A stretch of 64,000 nucleotides of DNA from Selenomonadales bacterium 4137-cl. Lineage in GTDB: Bacteria; Bacillota; Negativicutes; Sporomusales; UBA7701. The notes below the pieces were generated by a model, which did not search any database, was not told the origin of the DNA, and was given only the letters and a program-made list of their open reading frames with translations. Of this stretch, positions 41,474 through 50,924 are shown piece after piece (the first letter of the stretch is position 1; each line of letters starts with the position of its first letter). The stretch lies in contig JAUOZS010000001.1 in the NCBI GenBank assembly GCA_032334055.1, forward strand, positions 2,330,501-2,394,500. Reading direction: 5' to 3'. The translations under genes and the position numbers were made by a program.

Positions 41474-42412
41474 ATGGACTCATTGTCGCACGCGCTCGTC
41501 GGCGTGGCGGTAGCCGGCTTGTCCGGACACCAGCCGTCGTTCGGCGACCCGATATACATCGCTACCGTACTCGGCGCCCAGGCCCCCGATTTCGATATCG
41601 TGTCCCAGGTGAGGGGCAATATGGCCTACCTGAGACAGCACCGGGCGTTTTCCCACTCTGTTCCGGGCGTCGCCCTGTGGGCGGCGGCCATCGCCGTGGT
41701 CGTCAAGCTCCTTATGCCGCAGGCCGAGGTCGGGCAGCTTCTGTTGTGGGCGTTCGCCGGCGGCCTGTCGCATACTGTCTTAGATTATTTTAACTCCCAC
41801 GGGACGGCGATATTATGGCCTTTTCGCCGGGAGCGGAAAAGCTATCCCCTGCTCAATGTTTTCGACCCTATTCTGATGGCGCTGCTGCTGTCGATGTACG
41901 CCACCCGTCTGCCGATCGAGGAGGTTTCGTATCTCAGCCTGGCGACGCTGGCGCTGTATATCTTCGCGCGTTATTGCCTGCGCAAGCGGGCTTACGCGTG
42001 GCTGAAGAACAGATTCGCCGGCGAGCTGCTGACCCGCATCTGGGTGATGCCGTGTCTCAGCCGCCTCTTTTACTGGGATTTCGTGGTGGAAACCGACCGC
42101 CGCCACATCAACGGCCGCCTGGGGGCGCTTTTCCCGCTGCTCGACATCAAGGCCGACCTGCCCCGCCAGGAGCTGTCGCCGCTGGCCGAACAGGCTAGTA
42201 AGACGTCGCTGGGCGAGTTTTTCACGACCTTCACGCCCTTCATTTACTTCGACGAGTCGGACGAGGACGAAGGCAAGGTGAATATCTACGATTTGCGCTA
42301 CTACAAGGGCGGCGAGTTCGTGCACAGCGCCACGATCACTTTCACTCCCGAGAAGACGCTGCGCGACGCGTATATTCATTCGCTCGGCCAGACGATCAGA
42401 GTAACGGAATAG
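41474..42412 (+). CDS. YdjM-like metal-dependent membrane hydrolase (312 aa)
   Basis: MDSLSHALVGVAVAGL at the N-terminus, PDFDIVSQ and RAFSHSVPG near 40-65, and GGLSHTVLDYFNSHG near 97-111 are the metal-binding motifs of the YdjM/PF04307 family. About four or five membrane helices lie in the first 180 residues; the C-terminal 110 are soluble. ATG 41474 is preferred to GTG 41465 by spacing to AGGAGGAGG. Substrate unknown. Confidence 0.85.
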   Translation: MDSLSHALVGVAVAGLSGHQPSFGDPIYIATVLGAQAPDFDIVSQVRGNMAYLRQHRAFSHSVPGVALWAAAIAVVVKLLMPQAEVGQLLLWAFAGGLSHTVLDYFNSHGTAILWPFRRERKSYPLLNVFDPILMALLLSMYATRLPIEEVSYLSLATLALYIFARYCLRKRAYAWLKNRFAGELLTRIWVMPCLSRLFYWDFVVETDRRHINGRLGALFPLLDIKADLPRQELSPLAEQASKTSLGEFFTTFTPFIYFDESDEDEGKVNIYDLRYYKGGEFVHSATITFTPEKTLRDAYIHSLGQTIRVTE

Positions 42413-42540
42413 CGACCTTTATACCACAAAGGCGCAGGGCATTTCACACCCGGTATTTTTGCTGTTGCAAAACCGGCCGGGTGTGTTATAATGTTTGTAG
42501 TACCCCCTCCCCCAGGGGACGGGTTAGGAGGTTATGATAG

Positions 42541-43203
42541 ATGCGTAATAAATTGCAGCCTTATCTTTTCTGGATTTTGCTCGCCTATCTGGCGATAGGT
42601 TTCGTATACCCGGCGATCGGTGTAATCGCGCTGGTGTGCATGCTGGCTCCGGTGGTAATCGCCCCCTTCAAGGGCCGCTTTTGGTGCGGCAACTGGTGTC
42701 CGCGCGGCAGCTTTTACGACAACGCGCTGGCCCGTTTTTCGCCCAAGCGGCCCATCCCCTCCTTCTTTCGCAGCAAGGGTCTGCGCATTTTCATGCTGAT
42801 TTTCATCATGTCGGTGTTTTCGGCGCAGATGTATTTCGCCTGGGGCGACCTGGCGGCGATGGGGATGGTGTTCATCAATATAATTTTCGTGACGACGGTG
42901 GTTGGCGTGGTCCTCGGCATGATCTACCACCAGCGGACGTGGTGCTCGTTCTGCCCGATGGGGACGCTGGCGTCGTGGCTGAGCCGCGGGAAGATGCCGC
43001 TGAAGGTGGCGCCGAGCTGTGTGAGCTGCGGACTGTGCACCAAGGCCTGCCCGCTGCAGCTTCAGCCGCAGAGCGGCAAGGAGGCCGGAGCGTTCACGGA
43101 CGGCGACTGCCTGAAGTGCGACCGCTGCACGGCGGTGTGCCCGAAGAAGGCGCTCGCGTTCGCGACAAGCGAGGAACCGGCGACGATGAAGAAGCCCGCG
43201 TGA
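42541..43203 (+). CDS. NapH/NosR-like 4Fe-4S membrane protein (220 aa)
   Basis: Four membrane helices carry two periplasm-side motifs, CGNWCPRG (about 49-56) and CSFCPMG (about 135-141), as in NapH, NosR and CcoG-type proteins. Two ferredoxin clusters follow (CVSCGLCTKACP and CLKCDRCTAVCPKKAL). It transfers electrons at the membrane, but its partner is not encoded nearby. It is convergent with cooS; a link to CO dehydrogenase electrons is only a guess. Confidence 0.85.
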   Translation: MRNKLQPYLFWILLAYLAIGFVYPAIGVIALVCMLAPVVIAPFKGRFWCGNWCPRGSFYDNALARFSPKRPIPSFFRSKGLRIFMLIFIMSVFSAQMYFAWGDLAAMGMVFINIIFVTTVVGVVLGMIYHQRTWCSFCPMGTLASWLSRGKMPLKVAPSCVSCGLCTKACPLQLQPQSGKEAGAFTDGDCLKCDRCTAVCPKKALAFATSEEPATMKKPA

Positions 43204-43218
43204 TCGACACGCGGGCTT
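43192..43218. terminator. Bidirectional terminator
   Basis: AAGCCCGCGTG/CACGCGGGCTT at 43192-43202 and 43208-43218, overlapping the stop of the ferredoxin gene and lying just past cooS. Confidence 0.8.
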
Positions 43219-43228
43219 CTTCTTTGTT

Positions 43229-45367
43229 TTAGTGGACGGGGCCGGAGGAGAGGCCGAGTTCTTTGCGCTTTTTCTCGATGTGGTCGACGTAGATGGCGAC
43301 GGTTTTGTCGGCGGAGAGTTCGACCATGAGTTTGCCGAGGCCGAGGGTTTCGGTGGTTTCGGTGAGGGTTTTGACGACGACGTCGCTGCCGGTGACGGAC
43401 GGCACGGGGGCGACGTGGACGAGCCAGCCGAGGGCGATGGCGGTGCAGGCGTCGGCGACGGCTTTCTGCTCGAGGTATTCGGGGGCGCCGATGACGAGCG
43501 GCAGTTTGTCGGTATCGACGCCGAGGGCGTCGGCGAGTTCCATGGCGGTATGGGTCATTTTGCCGATGTCGACGCAGGCGCCGTAGGAGAGGACGGGCGG
43601 GATGCCGAGGGCCTGGCAGACGGCTTTGAGGCCGGGGCCGCATTCCTCGGCCGCCTGGGGCCTGGTGAGGCCGGTGTATTCCATGACCGCGGAGGTGCAG
43701 CCGCCGGACAGGACGAGGATGTCTTTTTCGATCAGGCCCTTGGTGATGCGGAAGATGTTGCTGCCGCCCTGGCCATAGCGGGCGGTGGTGCAGCCGACGA
43801 TGGTGGCGATGCCGCGGATGCTGCCGTTCGCGATGGCGTCGAGGAGGGGCTGCCAGGTGCCGCCGAGGGCGGCTTTGACGGGCTCGGTGCTGAAGCCGAC
43901 GGTGCATTCGGTGGTGTATTGCGGGACATAGGTTTCGCGGTTTTCGGCCTGGCGGCGCTTGAAGGCTTCGATGGACATGTCGAGGATTTTGCTCGCCTGT
44001 TCGGCCATCCGCTCGGGGATGAATTCGACGGTTTCGGCGCCGGGGAGTTTGATGACTTCATGGGTGCTGACGAGGGTGGTGCCGAAGCGTTTGGCGTAAA
44101 GCGGCAGGGTGGGCACGGTGCAGTTGTAGTCGAACATGAATACGTCGACACAGCCGGTGGCGAGGAGGTATTCTTCGGATAGCCATTCGCCTTCCTGGCC
44201 GCCGTAGGCGGGCATGTCCTGGGTGCCGGCGTAGTTGATGAGCTGCTGGCCTTCGCAGACATGGCCGAGGATCTGGATGGCCGAGGCGCCGGCTGCCTTG
44301 GCCTTTTCCTGCCACTCGCGCCGCGAGGCGAGGTCGATGACGGTCTGGGCGACGAGCGGCATGTGGCCGTTGGTGATGATGTTGATTTTGGCCGGGTCGA
44401 GGAGACCCATGTTCTGCCGGGTGGTGTGAATTTTCTGGGTGCCCATGAGGATTTCCTGGAGGATGTCGAGGGCGAAGAGGCCCTGGTATTCGTTGATGAT
44501 GCCGAGCCGGACGGAGGTGAGGAGGAAGTCGACCGGGTCGGCGTTGAGGTTGGTCATGCATTTGGTCTGGGCGAAGGATACCTCGCTGTTGCCGCCGCCG
44601 GGGAAGAGTTTGAGTTTGCGCCACAGTTCCTTGCGCTTGGCGGGGGCGAAGGCCTGGACCATGGCTGCTTCCTCGTAGTAGGGCCGTCCCATGTCGGTGA
44701 GTATCCAGTCGGCAAAGGTGCGGGCGACTTTGTTCACGTCCTGTTTGCTGTTGAGGCCGGCCATTTCGGCGTATTTGAGGAGTTTGTCGGGGTCGCGGAG
44801 GACAAGGCCGCTGTCGGGCGCTTCGGCGGCGGCTTTGAGGGTGCGGGCGGCCTGCTGGGCGTGAAAGATGTTGGCGGCGGTGCCGATGGTGACGTGGCGG
44901 TAGACGAAGTTGCGGGCGACCATGACGTGGGCGTCGACGCCGCAGGCGCCGCGCGGCACTTTGGCGTTGATGCGGCAGGGCCCCTGGGCGCAGAGCTGGC
45001 AGCTGAGCCCCGAGGTGCAGAAGCCGCAACGGATGGTTTCCTGCTGCTGCCAGCGGTCGAAGACGTTGGTCAGCCCCTGGGCGTGGACATGCTGGTACAT
45101 TTCGCGCATGGCGGGGTCGATGATGATGTTGAGGGGATAGCCGTCCTTGCCCTGGTCGTGGGTGCGGATGTGTTCGCGCTGCCAGGCGAATACGCCTTCG
45201 GGCGGCGGCGATTTGGTTATGTCGTAGTATTTGCGCGCGTTGGCGTGGACGTCGAAGTGGGCGTCGGGATCGTTGCTGGCGCTGGCGTCGCCTCGCCCGA
45301 GTACTGATTCCACGTCTCCCCTGCTGACGTCGTCGGTACTGGTGATAAGCTGCTGACGGTCGGACAC
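43229..45367 (-). CDS. cooS: Anaerobic carbon-monoxide dehydrogenase catalytic subunit (712 aa)
   Basis: Reversibly oxidises CO to CO2. B-cluster ligands are Cys123, Cys126, Cys131 and Cys142 (CQLCAQGPC). The D-cluster motif is Cys114-x2-Cys117 with Ser122 where CX7C enzymes have the second Cys. C-cluster ligands appear in NGHMP (His), GHVCEG, FDYNCTV, VGCTTARYG, SGGCTSAV and GACVDIGK. About 75 residues precede Cys114, more than in CODH-II, which explains the length (712 against about 640). The proton-path HSDH motif reads NIFH here. The start is GTG 45367. No cooC, cooF or acs gene is adjacent. Confidence 0.92.
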   Translation of the reverse strand: MSDRQQLITSTDDVSRGDVESVLGRGDASASNDPDAHFDVHANARKYYDITKSPPPEGVFAWQREHIRTHDQGKDGYPLNIIIDPAMREMYQHVHAQGLTNVFDRWQQQETIRCGFCTSGLSCQLCAQGPCRINAKVPRGACGVDAHVMVARNFVYRHVTIGTAANIFHAQQAARTLKAAAEAPDSGLVLRDPDKLLKYAEMAGLNSKQDVNKVARTFADWILTDMGRPYYEEAAMVQAFAPAKRKELWRKLKLFPGGGNSEVSFAQTKCMTNLNADPVDFLLTSVRLGIINEYQGLFALDILQEILMGTQKIHTTRQNMGLLDPAKINIITNGHMPLVAQTVIDLASRREWQEKAKAAGASAIQILGHVCEGQQLINYAGTQDMPAYGGQEGEWLSEEYLLATGCVDVFMFDYNCTVPTLPLYAKRFGTTLVSTHEVIKLPGAETVEFIPERMAEQASKILDMSIEAFKRRQAENRETYVPQYTTECTVGFSTEPVKAALGGTWQPLLDAIANGSIRGIATIVGCTTARYGQGGSNIFRITKGLIEKDILVLSGGCTSAVMEYTGLTRPQAAEECGPGLKAVCQALGIPPVLSYGACVDIGKMTHTAMELADALGVDTDKLPLVIGAPEYLEQKAVADACTAIALGWLVHVAPVPSVTGSDVVVKTLTETTETLGLGKLMVELSADKTVAIYVDHIEKKRKELGLSSGPVH

Positions 45368-45418
45368 GTCGATTCCCCCTCACATCGTAATGGTGTTAGT
45401 CTGCGACAGGCGGCTTTT

Positions 45419-45440
45419 TTTATGCCTTGCTTGACATAAA
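45419..45440. promoter_or_regulatory. Inverted repeat in the cooS upstream region
   Basis: TTTATG (45419-45424) is mirrored by CATAAA (45435-45440) in the divergent region between cooS and the barrel gene; a possible regulator site. Weak. Confidence 0.3.
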
Positions 45441-45517
45441 TTACCGGCCGGCCGGCGACAGGGTTGCGGCTGTTAACGGCGAATATGTCAATAAATTATG
45501 TAAGGTGGGGAATTGTA

Positions 45518-46384
45518 TTGGCAAAGTCGCTGCGGACGTGGATGTTGGCTTCGGTATTGATCGTTTGGTTGACAGGCACGGCGGCGGCGGGCGATTTGTC
45601 GCTCGGCGTGTGGCCGGCGACCGGTTCGCAGGTGTGGCGCATTTCTTTTCCGGCCGACGGGGCGTCCGAGCTTTATTATCCCCACGCCAGCACTTATTTT
45701 ACCGCGAGTTATGAAAACAAGCCGTCGCACCTCAGCCGGCTGCGGGTGGAGGGCGGCCTGGCGAACGGGATGAAGGCGACGGCCGGCAGCGATTCGGACT
45801 GGGATTATACGCGGAGTTCGAGCTTGTGGTATTACGGCGAGTTCAATACGACGGGCAGGAGCGCCTTTGTTAATGTGGACTGGGTGAAGCCGGCCGGCGC
45901 GGACCGCGAGTATTTCGTCGGCTACGGCTACCGGCAGAATGCTTTTCGGATGACGGACGGCGTGTACTATGTGGAGAATTATGCTTCCCAAAGCCCGCCG
46001 CACGCGCTGGACGGCCTGTCTTCCACCTATACGGCCACTTATCAGGGACCGCATATCGGGGTTAAGGGCAAGTCGGCCTTGTCGCCGCAGGTGAGCGTCG
46101 TCGGGTCGGTGGCCTACTCCCCGCTCGCTCTCGCTCAGGGCCACGGCTGGTGGAATCTCCGCGGCCTGGAGTTCGATCATACGGGCACGGCGCAGATGGT
46201 GGACGCGTACATAGGCGTTCGCTACGCCTTAGGCGGCACGCAGGCGGCGGCGGTGACCGCCGGCTACCGTTACCAGTATATGAGCCTTTACCACGGGACG
46301 GAGAATACGAGCGCCGAGATTTCCTGGGATAAGGCGACTAGTGTGCAGAAGGGATTTTATTTCTCCAGCGAGTTCCGGTTTTAG
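45518..46384 (+). CDS. Probable outer-membrane beta-barrel protein (288 aa)
   Basis: TTG 45518, eight or nine bases after GGTGGGG, gives a clean signal peptide (KSLRTWMLASVLIVWLTGTAAAG). The mature protein is rich in Tyr, Trp, Gly and Ser with alternating strands, and ends in SSEFRF with a C-terminal Phe, the BAM-recognition signature of outer-membrane proteins. The overall look (paired aromatic strands, GYGYRQNAF, AGYRYQYM) recalls omptin-like barrels. This supports a diderm cell. Function is unknown; catalytic residues were not assigned. Confidence 0.7.
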   Translation: MAKSLRTWMLASVLIVWLTGTAAAGDLSLGVWPATGSQVWRISFPADGASELYYPHASTYFTASYENKPSHLSRLRVEGGLANGMKATAGSDSDWDYTRSSSLWYYGEFNTTGRSAFVNVDWVKPAGADREYFVGYGYRQNAFRMTDGVYYVENYASQSPPHALDGLSSTYTATYQGPHIGVKGKSALSPQVSVVGSVAYSPLALAQGHGWWNLRGLEFDHTGTAQMVDAYIGVRYALGGTQAAAVTAGYRYQYMSLYHGTENTSAEISWDKATSVQKGFYFSSEFRF

Positions 46385-46415
46385 GAAGCATTACATAGCG
46401 GCCCAGCGGCTGACA

Positions 46416-46447
46416 AAAAAGAACGCCTGACGGCGTTCTTTTTTTGG
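46416..46447. terminator. Bidirectional terminator
   Basis: AAAAAGAACGCC/GGCGTTCTTTTT flanking TGAC, with T runs on both strands, between the barrel gene and the TerC gene. Confidence 0.85.
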
Positions 46448-46457
46448 GGGAACACTG

Positions 46458-47129
46458 TTAAGTTTGCCCCTCTCCCCTGCCCTTCGGGCGGTCTTTGAGA
46501 AATTCGAACGCCACAACTGCGGCGGCGAAGACGCCGGGGACCGCCCAGTGGAGGAACGGGTAAGCTGCGGCGAGGGGTTGGGCGGCCGGGTCGGCGACGA
46601 GCATGTCGCCGGCCGTCCAGCCGAGGAAGGCGGCGCCGATTACGACGATGACCGGCCAGCGCTGCATGAGCTTGGTGATGAGGGTGCTGCCCCAGATGAT
46701 GATGGGGATGCTGAGGGCGAGGCCGATGACGAGGAGGCTGATGTTGCCGCGGGAGACGCCGGCGATGGCAATGACGTTGTCGAGGCTCATGACGAGGTCG
46801 GCGATGAGGATGGTTTTGACGGCGTCCCAGAGGTTGCCGGCCGCTTCCACCTCTTCCCCGGCGCTGTGGTCGTCGGCGACGAGTTTGACGGCGACCCATT
46901 GGAGAAGGAGGCCGCCGGCGATCTGCAGGTAGGGGACCTTGAGGAGCAGTACGGCGGCGAGGGTGAGGATGATGCGCATGCCGATGGCGCCGGCGCCGCC
47001 CCACAGGACGGCCTGCCGCTGTTGCGCGGGGGGCAGTCTGCGGCTGGCGAGGGCGATGACGAGGGCGTTGTCGCCGCTGAGGAGGAGGTTGATCATCATG
47101 ATGCTGAATAGGGCTGTCAGGTAATCCAT
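46458..47129 (-). CDS. TerC-family integral membrane protein (223 aa)
   Basis: Seven helices with the TerC signatures LSGDNALVIALA near the N-terminus and LADLVMSLDNVIAIAG in the middle; the Asp-Asn pairs are the likely metal-binding sites. TerC/YjbE proteins take part in metal (often manganese) efflux or tellurite resistance. Monocistronic. The 255 bases upstream (47130-47384) hold no further gene. Confidence 0.88.
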   Translation of the reverse strand: MDYLTALFSIMMINLLLSGDNALVIALASRRLPPAQQRQAVLWGGAGAIGMRIILTLAAVLLLKVPYLQIAGGLLLQWVAVKLVADDHSAGEEVEAAGNLWDAVKTILIADLVMSLDNVIAIAGVSRGNISLLVIGLALSIPIIIWGSTLITKLMQRWPVIVVIGAAFLGWTAGDMLVADPAAQPLAAAYPFLHWAVPGVFAAAVVAFEFLKDRPKGRGEGQT

Positions 47130-47384
47130 GCCACCACCTGCCTTGGTATGGCCGAACGGCCTAGGTTTAAGTCATCACGACGCGACAATGGTTCTGTTGG
47201 TCCGTTATTATTTTACCCGGTAAAGAGGCGGGCATGAACGGGATTTTGTGCCTTATCGGGACAAGTCTGCGTGTGCGCGCATTTTCCCCCGCCCGGGAAT
47301 GAAACCGGCAGGAAGCGGCGTTAAGCGGCGCGAAGGAATAAATATGGCTTATTATATTAATCTATGTGTTAAGGAGGCGATGTT

Positions 47385-47996
47385 GTGAAGGTTTTGATCG
47401 TTTATTACTCGCTTTACGGTCATATCCACCGGCTGGCTGAGGCGGTTGCCGCAGGGGTGCGGGAAGTGCCCGGCGCCGAAGCTGTCCTGCGTCGCGTGCC
47501 GGAAACGCTGCCCGCCGAGGTTGTGGCGAAAATGGGGGCGACCGAGGCGCAGAAAGCGCTGGCCCATATCCCGGTTTGCACGGTGGATGAGCTGGCGGCG
47601 GCCGACGCCATCGTCTTCGGCTCCCCCACCCGGTTCGGCAACATGTGCGGTCAGATGCGCCAGTTCCTTGACGCCACCGGTGGCCTCTGGGCTCAGGGCA
47701 AACTGGTGGGTAAAGCCGGCAGCGTGTTCACCAGCAGCGGTACGCAGCACGGCGGCCAGGAGTCGACGATTTTGAGTTTCCACACTACGCTGCTGCACCA
47801 CGGAATGGTGATCGTTGGCCTGCCTTACAGTTTTCAGGGTCAGACGACGGTCGCGGAGGTAGCGGGGTGTTCGCCTTACGGGGCGTCGACGATCGCCGGC
47901 GGTGACGGCAGCCGTATGCCGAGCGAGGTCGAACTGGCCGGGGCCCGCTTTCAGGGCAGGCACGTGGCGACGATCGCGGCGAAACTGACACGGTAA
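47385..47996 (+). CDS. wrbA: NAD(P)H:quinone oxidoreductase WrbA (203 aa)
   Basis: A flavodoxin-like fold. [18 protein letters not shown] is the FMN phosphate loop, [23 protein letters not shown] the isoalloxazine loop, and [23 protein letters not shown] the WrbA tetramer signature. It reduces quinones by two electrons, limiting radical formation. GTG 47385 follows AAGGAGG. It is followed by a perfect 18-bp terminator. Confidence 0.93.
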   Translation: MKVLIVYYSLYGHIHRLAEAVAAGVREVPGAEAVLRRVPETLPAEVVAKMGATEAQKALAHIPVCTVDELAAADAIVFGSPTRFGNMCGQMRQFLDATGGLWAQGKLVGKAGSVFTSSGTQHGGQESTILSFHTTLLHHGMVIVGLPYSFQGQTTVAEVAGCSPYGASTIAGGDGSRMPSEVELAGARFQGRHVATIAAKLTR

Positions 47997-48000
47997 GAAT

Positions 48001-48039
48001 AATCACCGGCCCGCTGGCTTTGCCAGCGGGCCGGTGATT
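48001..48039. terminator. Perfect 18-bp terminator between wrbA and copA
   Basis: Inverted repeat at 48001-48018 and 48022-48039 with TTT loop; serves the convergent wrbA and copA genes. Confidence 0.88.
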
Positions 48040-50445
48040 TTACAAGCCGCCGGCCGCAAGTTTTACTCTTCGCAAGCGGAGCGCGTTGGTCACGACCGAG
48101 ACGGAGCTGAAGGCCATGGCGGCGCCGGCGAGGACCGGCGAGAGGAAGCCGGCGGCGGCGATGGGGATGCCGACGATGTTGTAGGCGAGGGCCCAGAAGA
48201 GGTTCTGCTTGATGTTGGTCATGGTGGCCCGGCTGAGGCGGATGGCGGCGGCGATGCCGCGCAGGTCGCCGCGCATGAGGGTGACGTCGCCGGCTTCTAT
48301 GGCCACGTCGGCGCCGGTGCCCATGGCGATGCCGACGTCGGCGGCGGCGAGGGCGGGGGCGTCGTTGATGCCGTCGCCGACCATGGCGACGATTTTGCCC
48401 TGGGAGCGCAGGCGTTCGACCTGTTCAGCCTTGTTGGCCGGCAGGACTTCGGCCATGATATGCTCGATGCCGACCTGGCGGGCGATGGCTTCGGCGGTGC
48501 GGCGGTTGTCGCCGGTGATCATCCACACTTCGAGGCCCATGGCGGTTAAGTCGGCGATGGCTTCACGCGAGGATTCCTTGACGGTGTCGGCGACGGCGAC
48601 GAGGGCGGCGAGCCGGTCGTCGACGGCGGCGAACATGACGGTTTTGCCTTCGCTTTCGAGTTGTTCTACTTTGTCGAGGCTGGTGGCGATGGCGACGCCT
48701 TTTTCGTCCATGAGCCGGCGGGTGCCGACGGCGAGGTTTTTGCCGGCGACGGTGGCGGTGACGCCCGCGCCCACAACGGCGGCGAAGGCGGTAGGCTCGG
48801 CGGCCGGCGGAACGCCCCTGTCGGCGGCGCCGCGGACGATGGCGGCGGCCAGGGGATGCTCGGAGGCTTTTTCGGCGGCGGTGATGAGGGCGAGCAGTTC
48901 GTCGGCCTGGCCGTCGAGGGCGATGAGGTCGGTGAGTTCGGGCTGGCCTTTGGTGACGGTGCCGGTTTTGTCGAGGATGACGGCGGTGAGTTTGTAGGTT
49001 TTCTCCAGGTGTTCGCCGCCTTTGAAGAGGATGCCGGTCTCCGCGCCGCGGCCGGTGCCGACCATGATGGAGGTGGGGGTGGCGAGGCCAAGGGCGCAGG
49101 GGCAGGCGATGACGAGGACGGCGGTGGCGTTGAGGAGGGCGCGGGCGATGTCGCCGGGGGCGAAGAAGAAGTACCAGGCGGCGAAGGTGAGGACGGCGAT
49201 GGCGATGACGGCGGGGACGAAGTAGCCGGAGATGACGTCGGCGATGCGCTGGATGGGAGCCTTGGAGCCCTGGGCTTCTTCGACGACTTTGATGATTTGG
49301 GCGAGGGCGGTGTCTTTGCCTACTTTGTGGGCTTCAAAGCGAAAGGTGCCGTATTTGTTGATGGTGGCGCCGTAAACTTTGTCGCCGGGTTTTTTGTCGA
49401 CCGGGAGGCTTTCGCCGGTGAGCATCGCTTCGTCGACGGCCGAGTCGCCGGCGGTGACGATGCCGTCGACGGGGATTTTTTCGCCGGGACGGACGACGAT
49501 GATGTCGCCGACCCGCACCTCTTCGATGGGAATGTCCTCCTCCGCCCCGCCCCGGACGACGCGGGCGGTTTTGGCGGCGAGACCCATGAGTTTGCGGATG
49601 GCTTCGGAGGTCCGGCCCCTGGCCCTGGCTTCGAGCAGGCGGCCGAGGATGATGAGGGTGATGAGGATGGCGGAGGTTTCGTAGTAGACGGCTTTGACGC
49701 CGACGACGGTGTTGTAGAGGCTGAGGAGGAAGGCGGCGCTGGTGCCGAGGGCGACGAGGACGGACATGTTGGCGCTGCCGTGGCGCAGGGCGCTGACGGA
49801 GTCGCGGTAGAACTGCCAGCCGGCCCCGAACTGGACGGGGGCGGCGAGGACGAGCTGGAAATAGGGGCTGGCGAGCAGGGCGCTGTGGAGCCCGACGATG
49901 TCGAGGACCATGTGGAGGGCAAGGGGCAGCGACAGGAGGGCGGAGACGATAAACAGGCGCTTCTGGCGGCCGATGTCGGCTTCGCGGGCGGCCCGTTCCC
50001 GGTCCTGCCCGCCCTGGTCGCCGGCTGCCGCGGCGGCTTCGTAGCCGGCGTCTTTTACCGCGGCGGCGATCACGGCGGCGCTTGCCCCGGGACCGGCCTC
50101 GACGGTGAGCTTGCCGAGGGCGAAGTTGACGTTGGCGCTGACGACGCCGGGAAGCTTAAGGACGGCTTTCTCGACGCGCGCGGCGCACGCGGCGCAGCTC
50201 ATGCCGCCGACGGTGAAGTCGAGCCGTTCGGTGGCGACGTCGTAGCCGAGGTCGCGGATTTTGGCGACGATGTTTTCCGGCGTTACCGCGGCCTGGTCGT
50301 ATTCGACGGTGAGACGGCCGACGGCGAAGTTGACGTTGGCGGCGGCCACGCCCGGCATTGCCGCGACTCCTTTTTCGATGCGGGCGGCGCAGGCTGAGCA
50401 GGTCATGCCCGTGATGCTGAAAGTGTCGCGAGTCAAGTCGATCAC
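48040..50445 (-). CDS. copA: Copper-translocating P1B-type ATPase (801 aa)
   Basis: Two N-terminal heavy-metal domains ([13 protein letters not shown] and [13 protein letters not shown]), eight helices, the CPC ion site in [15 protein letters not shown], the phosphorylation site [12 protein letters not shown] and the hinge [20 protein letters not shown]. It exports Cu+ from the cytosol using ATP. GTG 50445 overlaps the csoR stop by four bases, so it is under CsoR control. Length is normal for CopA. Confidence 0.95.
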   Translation of the reverse strand: MIDLTRDTFSITGMTCSACAARIEKGVAAMPGVAAANVNFAVGRLTVEYDQAAVTPENIVAKIRDLGYDVATERLDFTVGGMSCAACAARVEKAVLKLPGVVSANVNFALGKLTVEAGPGASAAVIAAAVKDAGYEAAAAAGDQGGQDRERAAREADIGRQKRLFIVSALLSLPLALHMVLDIVGLHSALLASPYFQLVLAAPVQFGAGWQFYRDSVSALRHGSANMSVLVALGTSAAFLLSLYNTVVGVKAVYYETSAILITLIILGRLLEARARGRTSEAIRKLMGLAAKTARVVRGGAEEDIPIEEVRVGDIIVVRPGEKIPVDGIVTAGDSAVDEAMLTGESLPVDKKPGDKVYGATINKYGTFRFEAHKVGKDTALAQIIKVVEEAQGSKAPIQRIADVISGYFVPAVIAIAVLTFAAWYFFFAPGDIARALLNATAVLVIACPCALGLATPTSIMVGTGRGAETGILFKGGEHLEKTYKLTAVILDKTGTVTKGQPELTDLIALDGQADELLALITAAEKASEHPLAAAIVRGAADRGVPPAAEPTAFAAVVGAGVTATVAGKNLAVGTRRLMDEKGVAIATSLDKVEQLESEGKTVMFAAVDDRLAALVAVADTVKESSREAIADLTAMGLEVWMITGDNRRTAEAIARQVGIEHIMAEVLPANKAEQVERLRSQGKIVAMVGDGINDAPALAAADVGIAMGTGADVAIEAGDVTLMRGDLRGIAAAIRLSRATMTNIKQNLFWALAYNIVGIPIAAAGFLSPVLAGAAMAFSSVSVVTNALRLRRVKLAAGGL

Positions 50446-50711
50446 CTCACAAATTTTTTTACGGCGTCGACAAGTTCGTCGATCACCTTTTCTTCGCCCC
50501 GTTGCACGGCATCGACGACGCAGCCCTTGGCGTGGTCCTCGAGGATGAGCAGGCCCACCCGGGTAAGGGCGGCGCGGGCCGCCTGCACCTGGATGAGGAC
50601 GTCGATGCAGTAGCGGTCGGCGGCGATCATTTTGCCGATTCCCCGCACCTGGCCTTCGATGCGGCTGATCTGGGCGATGAGCTTATCCTGTTCGCTTTGT
50701 GTTCTCCTCAC
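50442..50711 (-). CDS. csoR: Copper-sensing repressor CsoR (89 aa)
   Basis: The W-x-y Cu+ site Cys35-His60-Cys64 is present ([15 protein letters not shown]) in an all-helical CsoR/RcnR fold. Cu+ binding releases DNA. GTG 50711 follows GGAGGGG. First gene of csoR-copA, with promoter and operator directly upstream. Confidence 0.93.
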   Translation of the reverse strand: MRRTQSEQDKLIAQISRIEGQVRGIGKMIAADRYCIDVLIQVQAARAALTRVGLLILEDHAKGCVVDAVQRGEEKVIDELVDAVKKFVR

Positions 50712-50727
50712 GGCCCCTCCTTATACC

Positions 50728-50744
50728 ATACCCCGGTAGGGTAT
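50728..50744 (-). promoter_or_regulatory. CsoR operator
   Basis: ATACCC-CGGTA-GGGTAT, a GC-rich inverted repeat with TAC/GTA arms typical of CsoR boxes, lies just downstream of the -10 box and before csoR, so a bound repressor would block transcription. Confidence 0.7.
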
Positions 50745-50753
50745 TATATTATT

Positions 50754-50782
50754 ATCATAACCTTTTCGCCGGCTGGCGTCAA
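50754..50782 (-). promoter_or_regulatory. Sigma-A type promoter of csoR-copA
   Basis: On the minus strand TTGACG (50782-50777), 17 bases, TATGAT (50759-50754). Confidence 0.75.
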
Positions 50783-50924
50783 CACCGCAATATCTTGTGG
50801 AAAAACCAACGCGGAGGTCAAAAATAATACAAATTAAGGCAAATTTTGGTACTAAACTGGAAGGTATTTGTCGCCGTCTGTCAAATATAGATTACCGGAG
50901 AATTGCCACTAACCGGAGGTAAGC

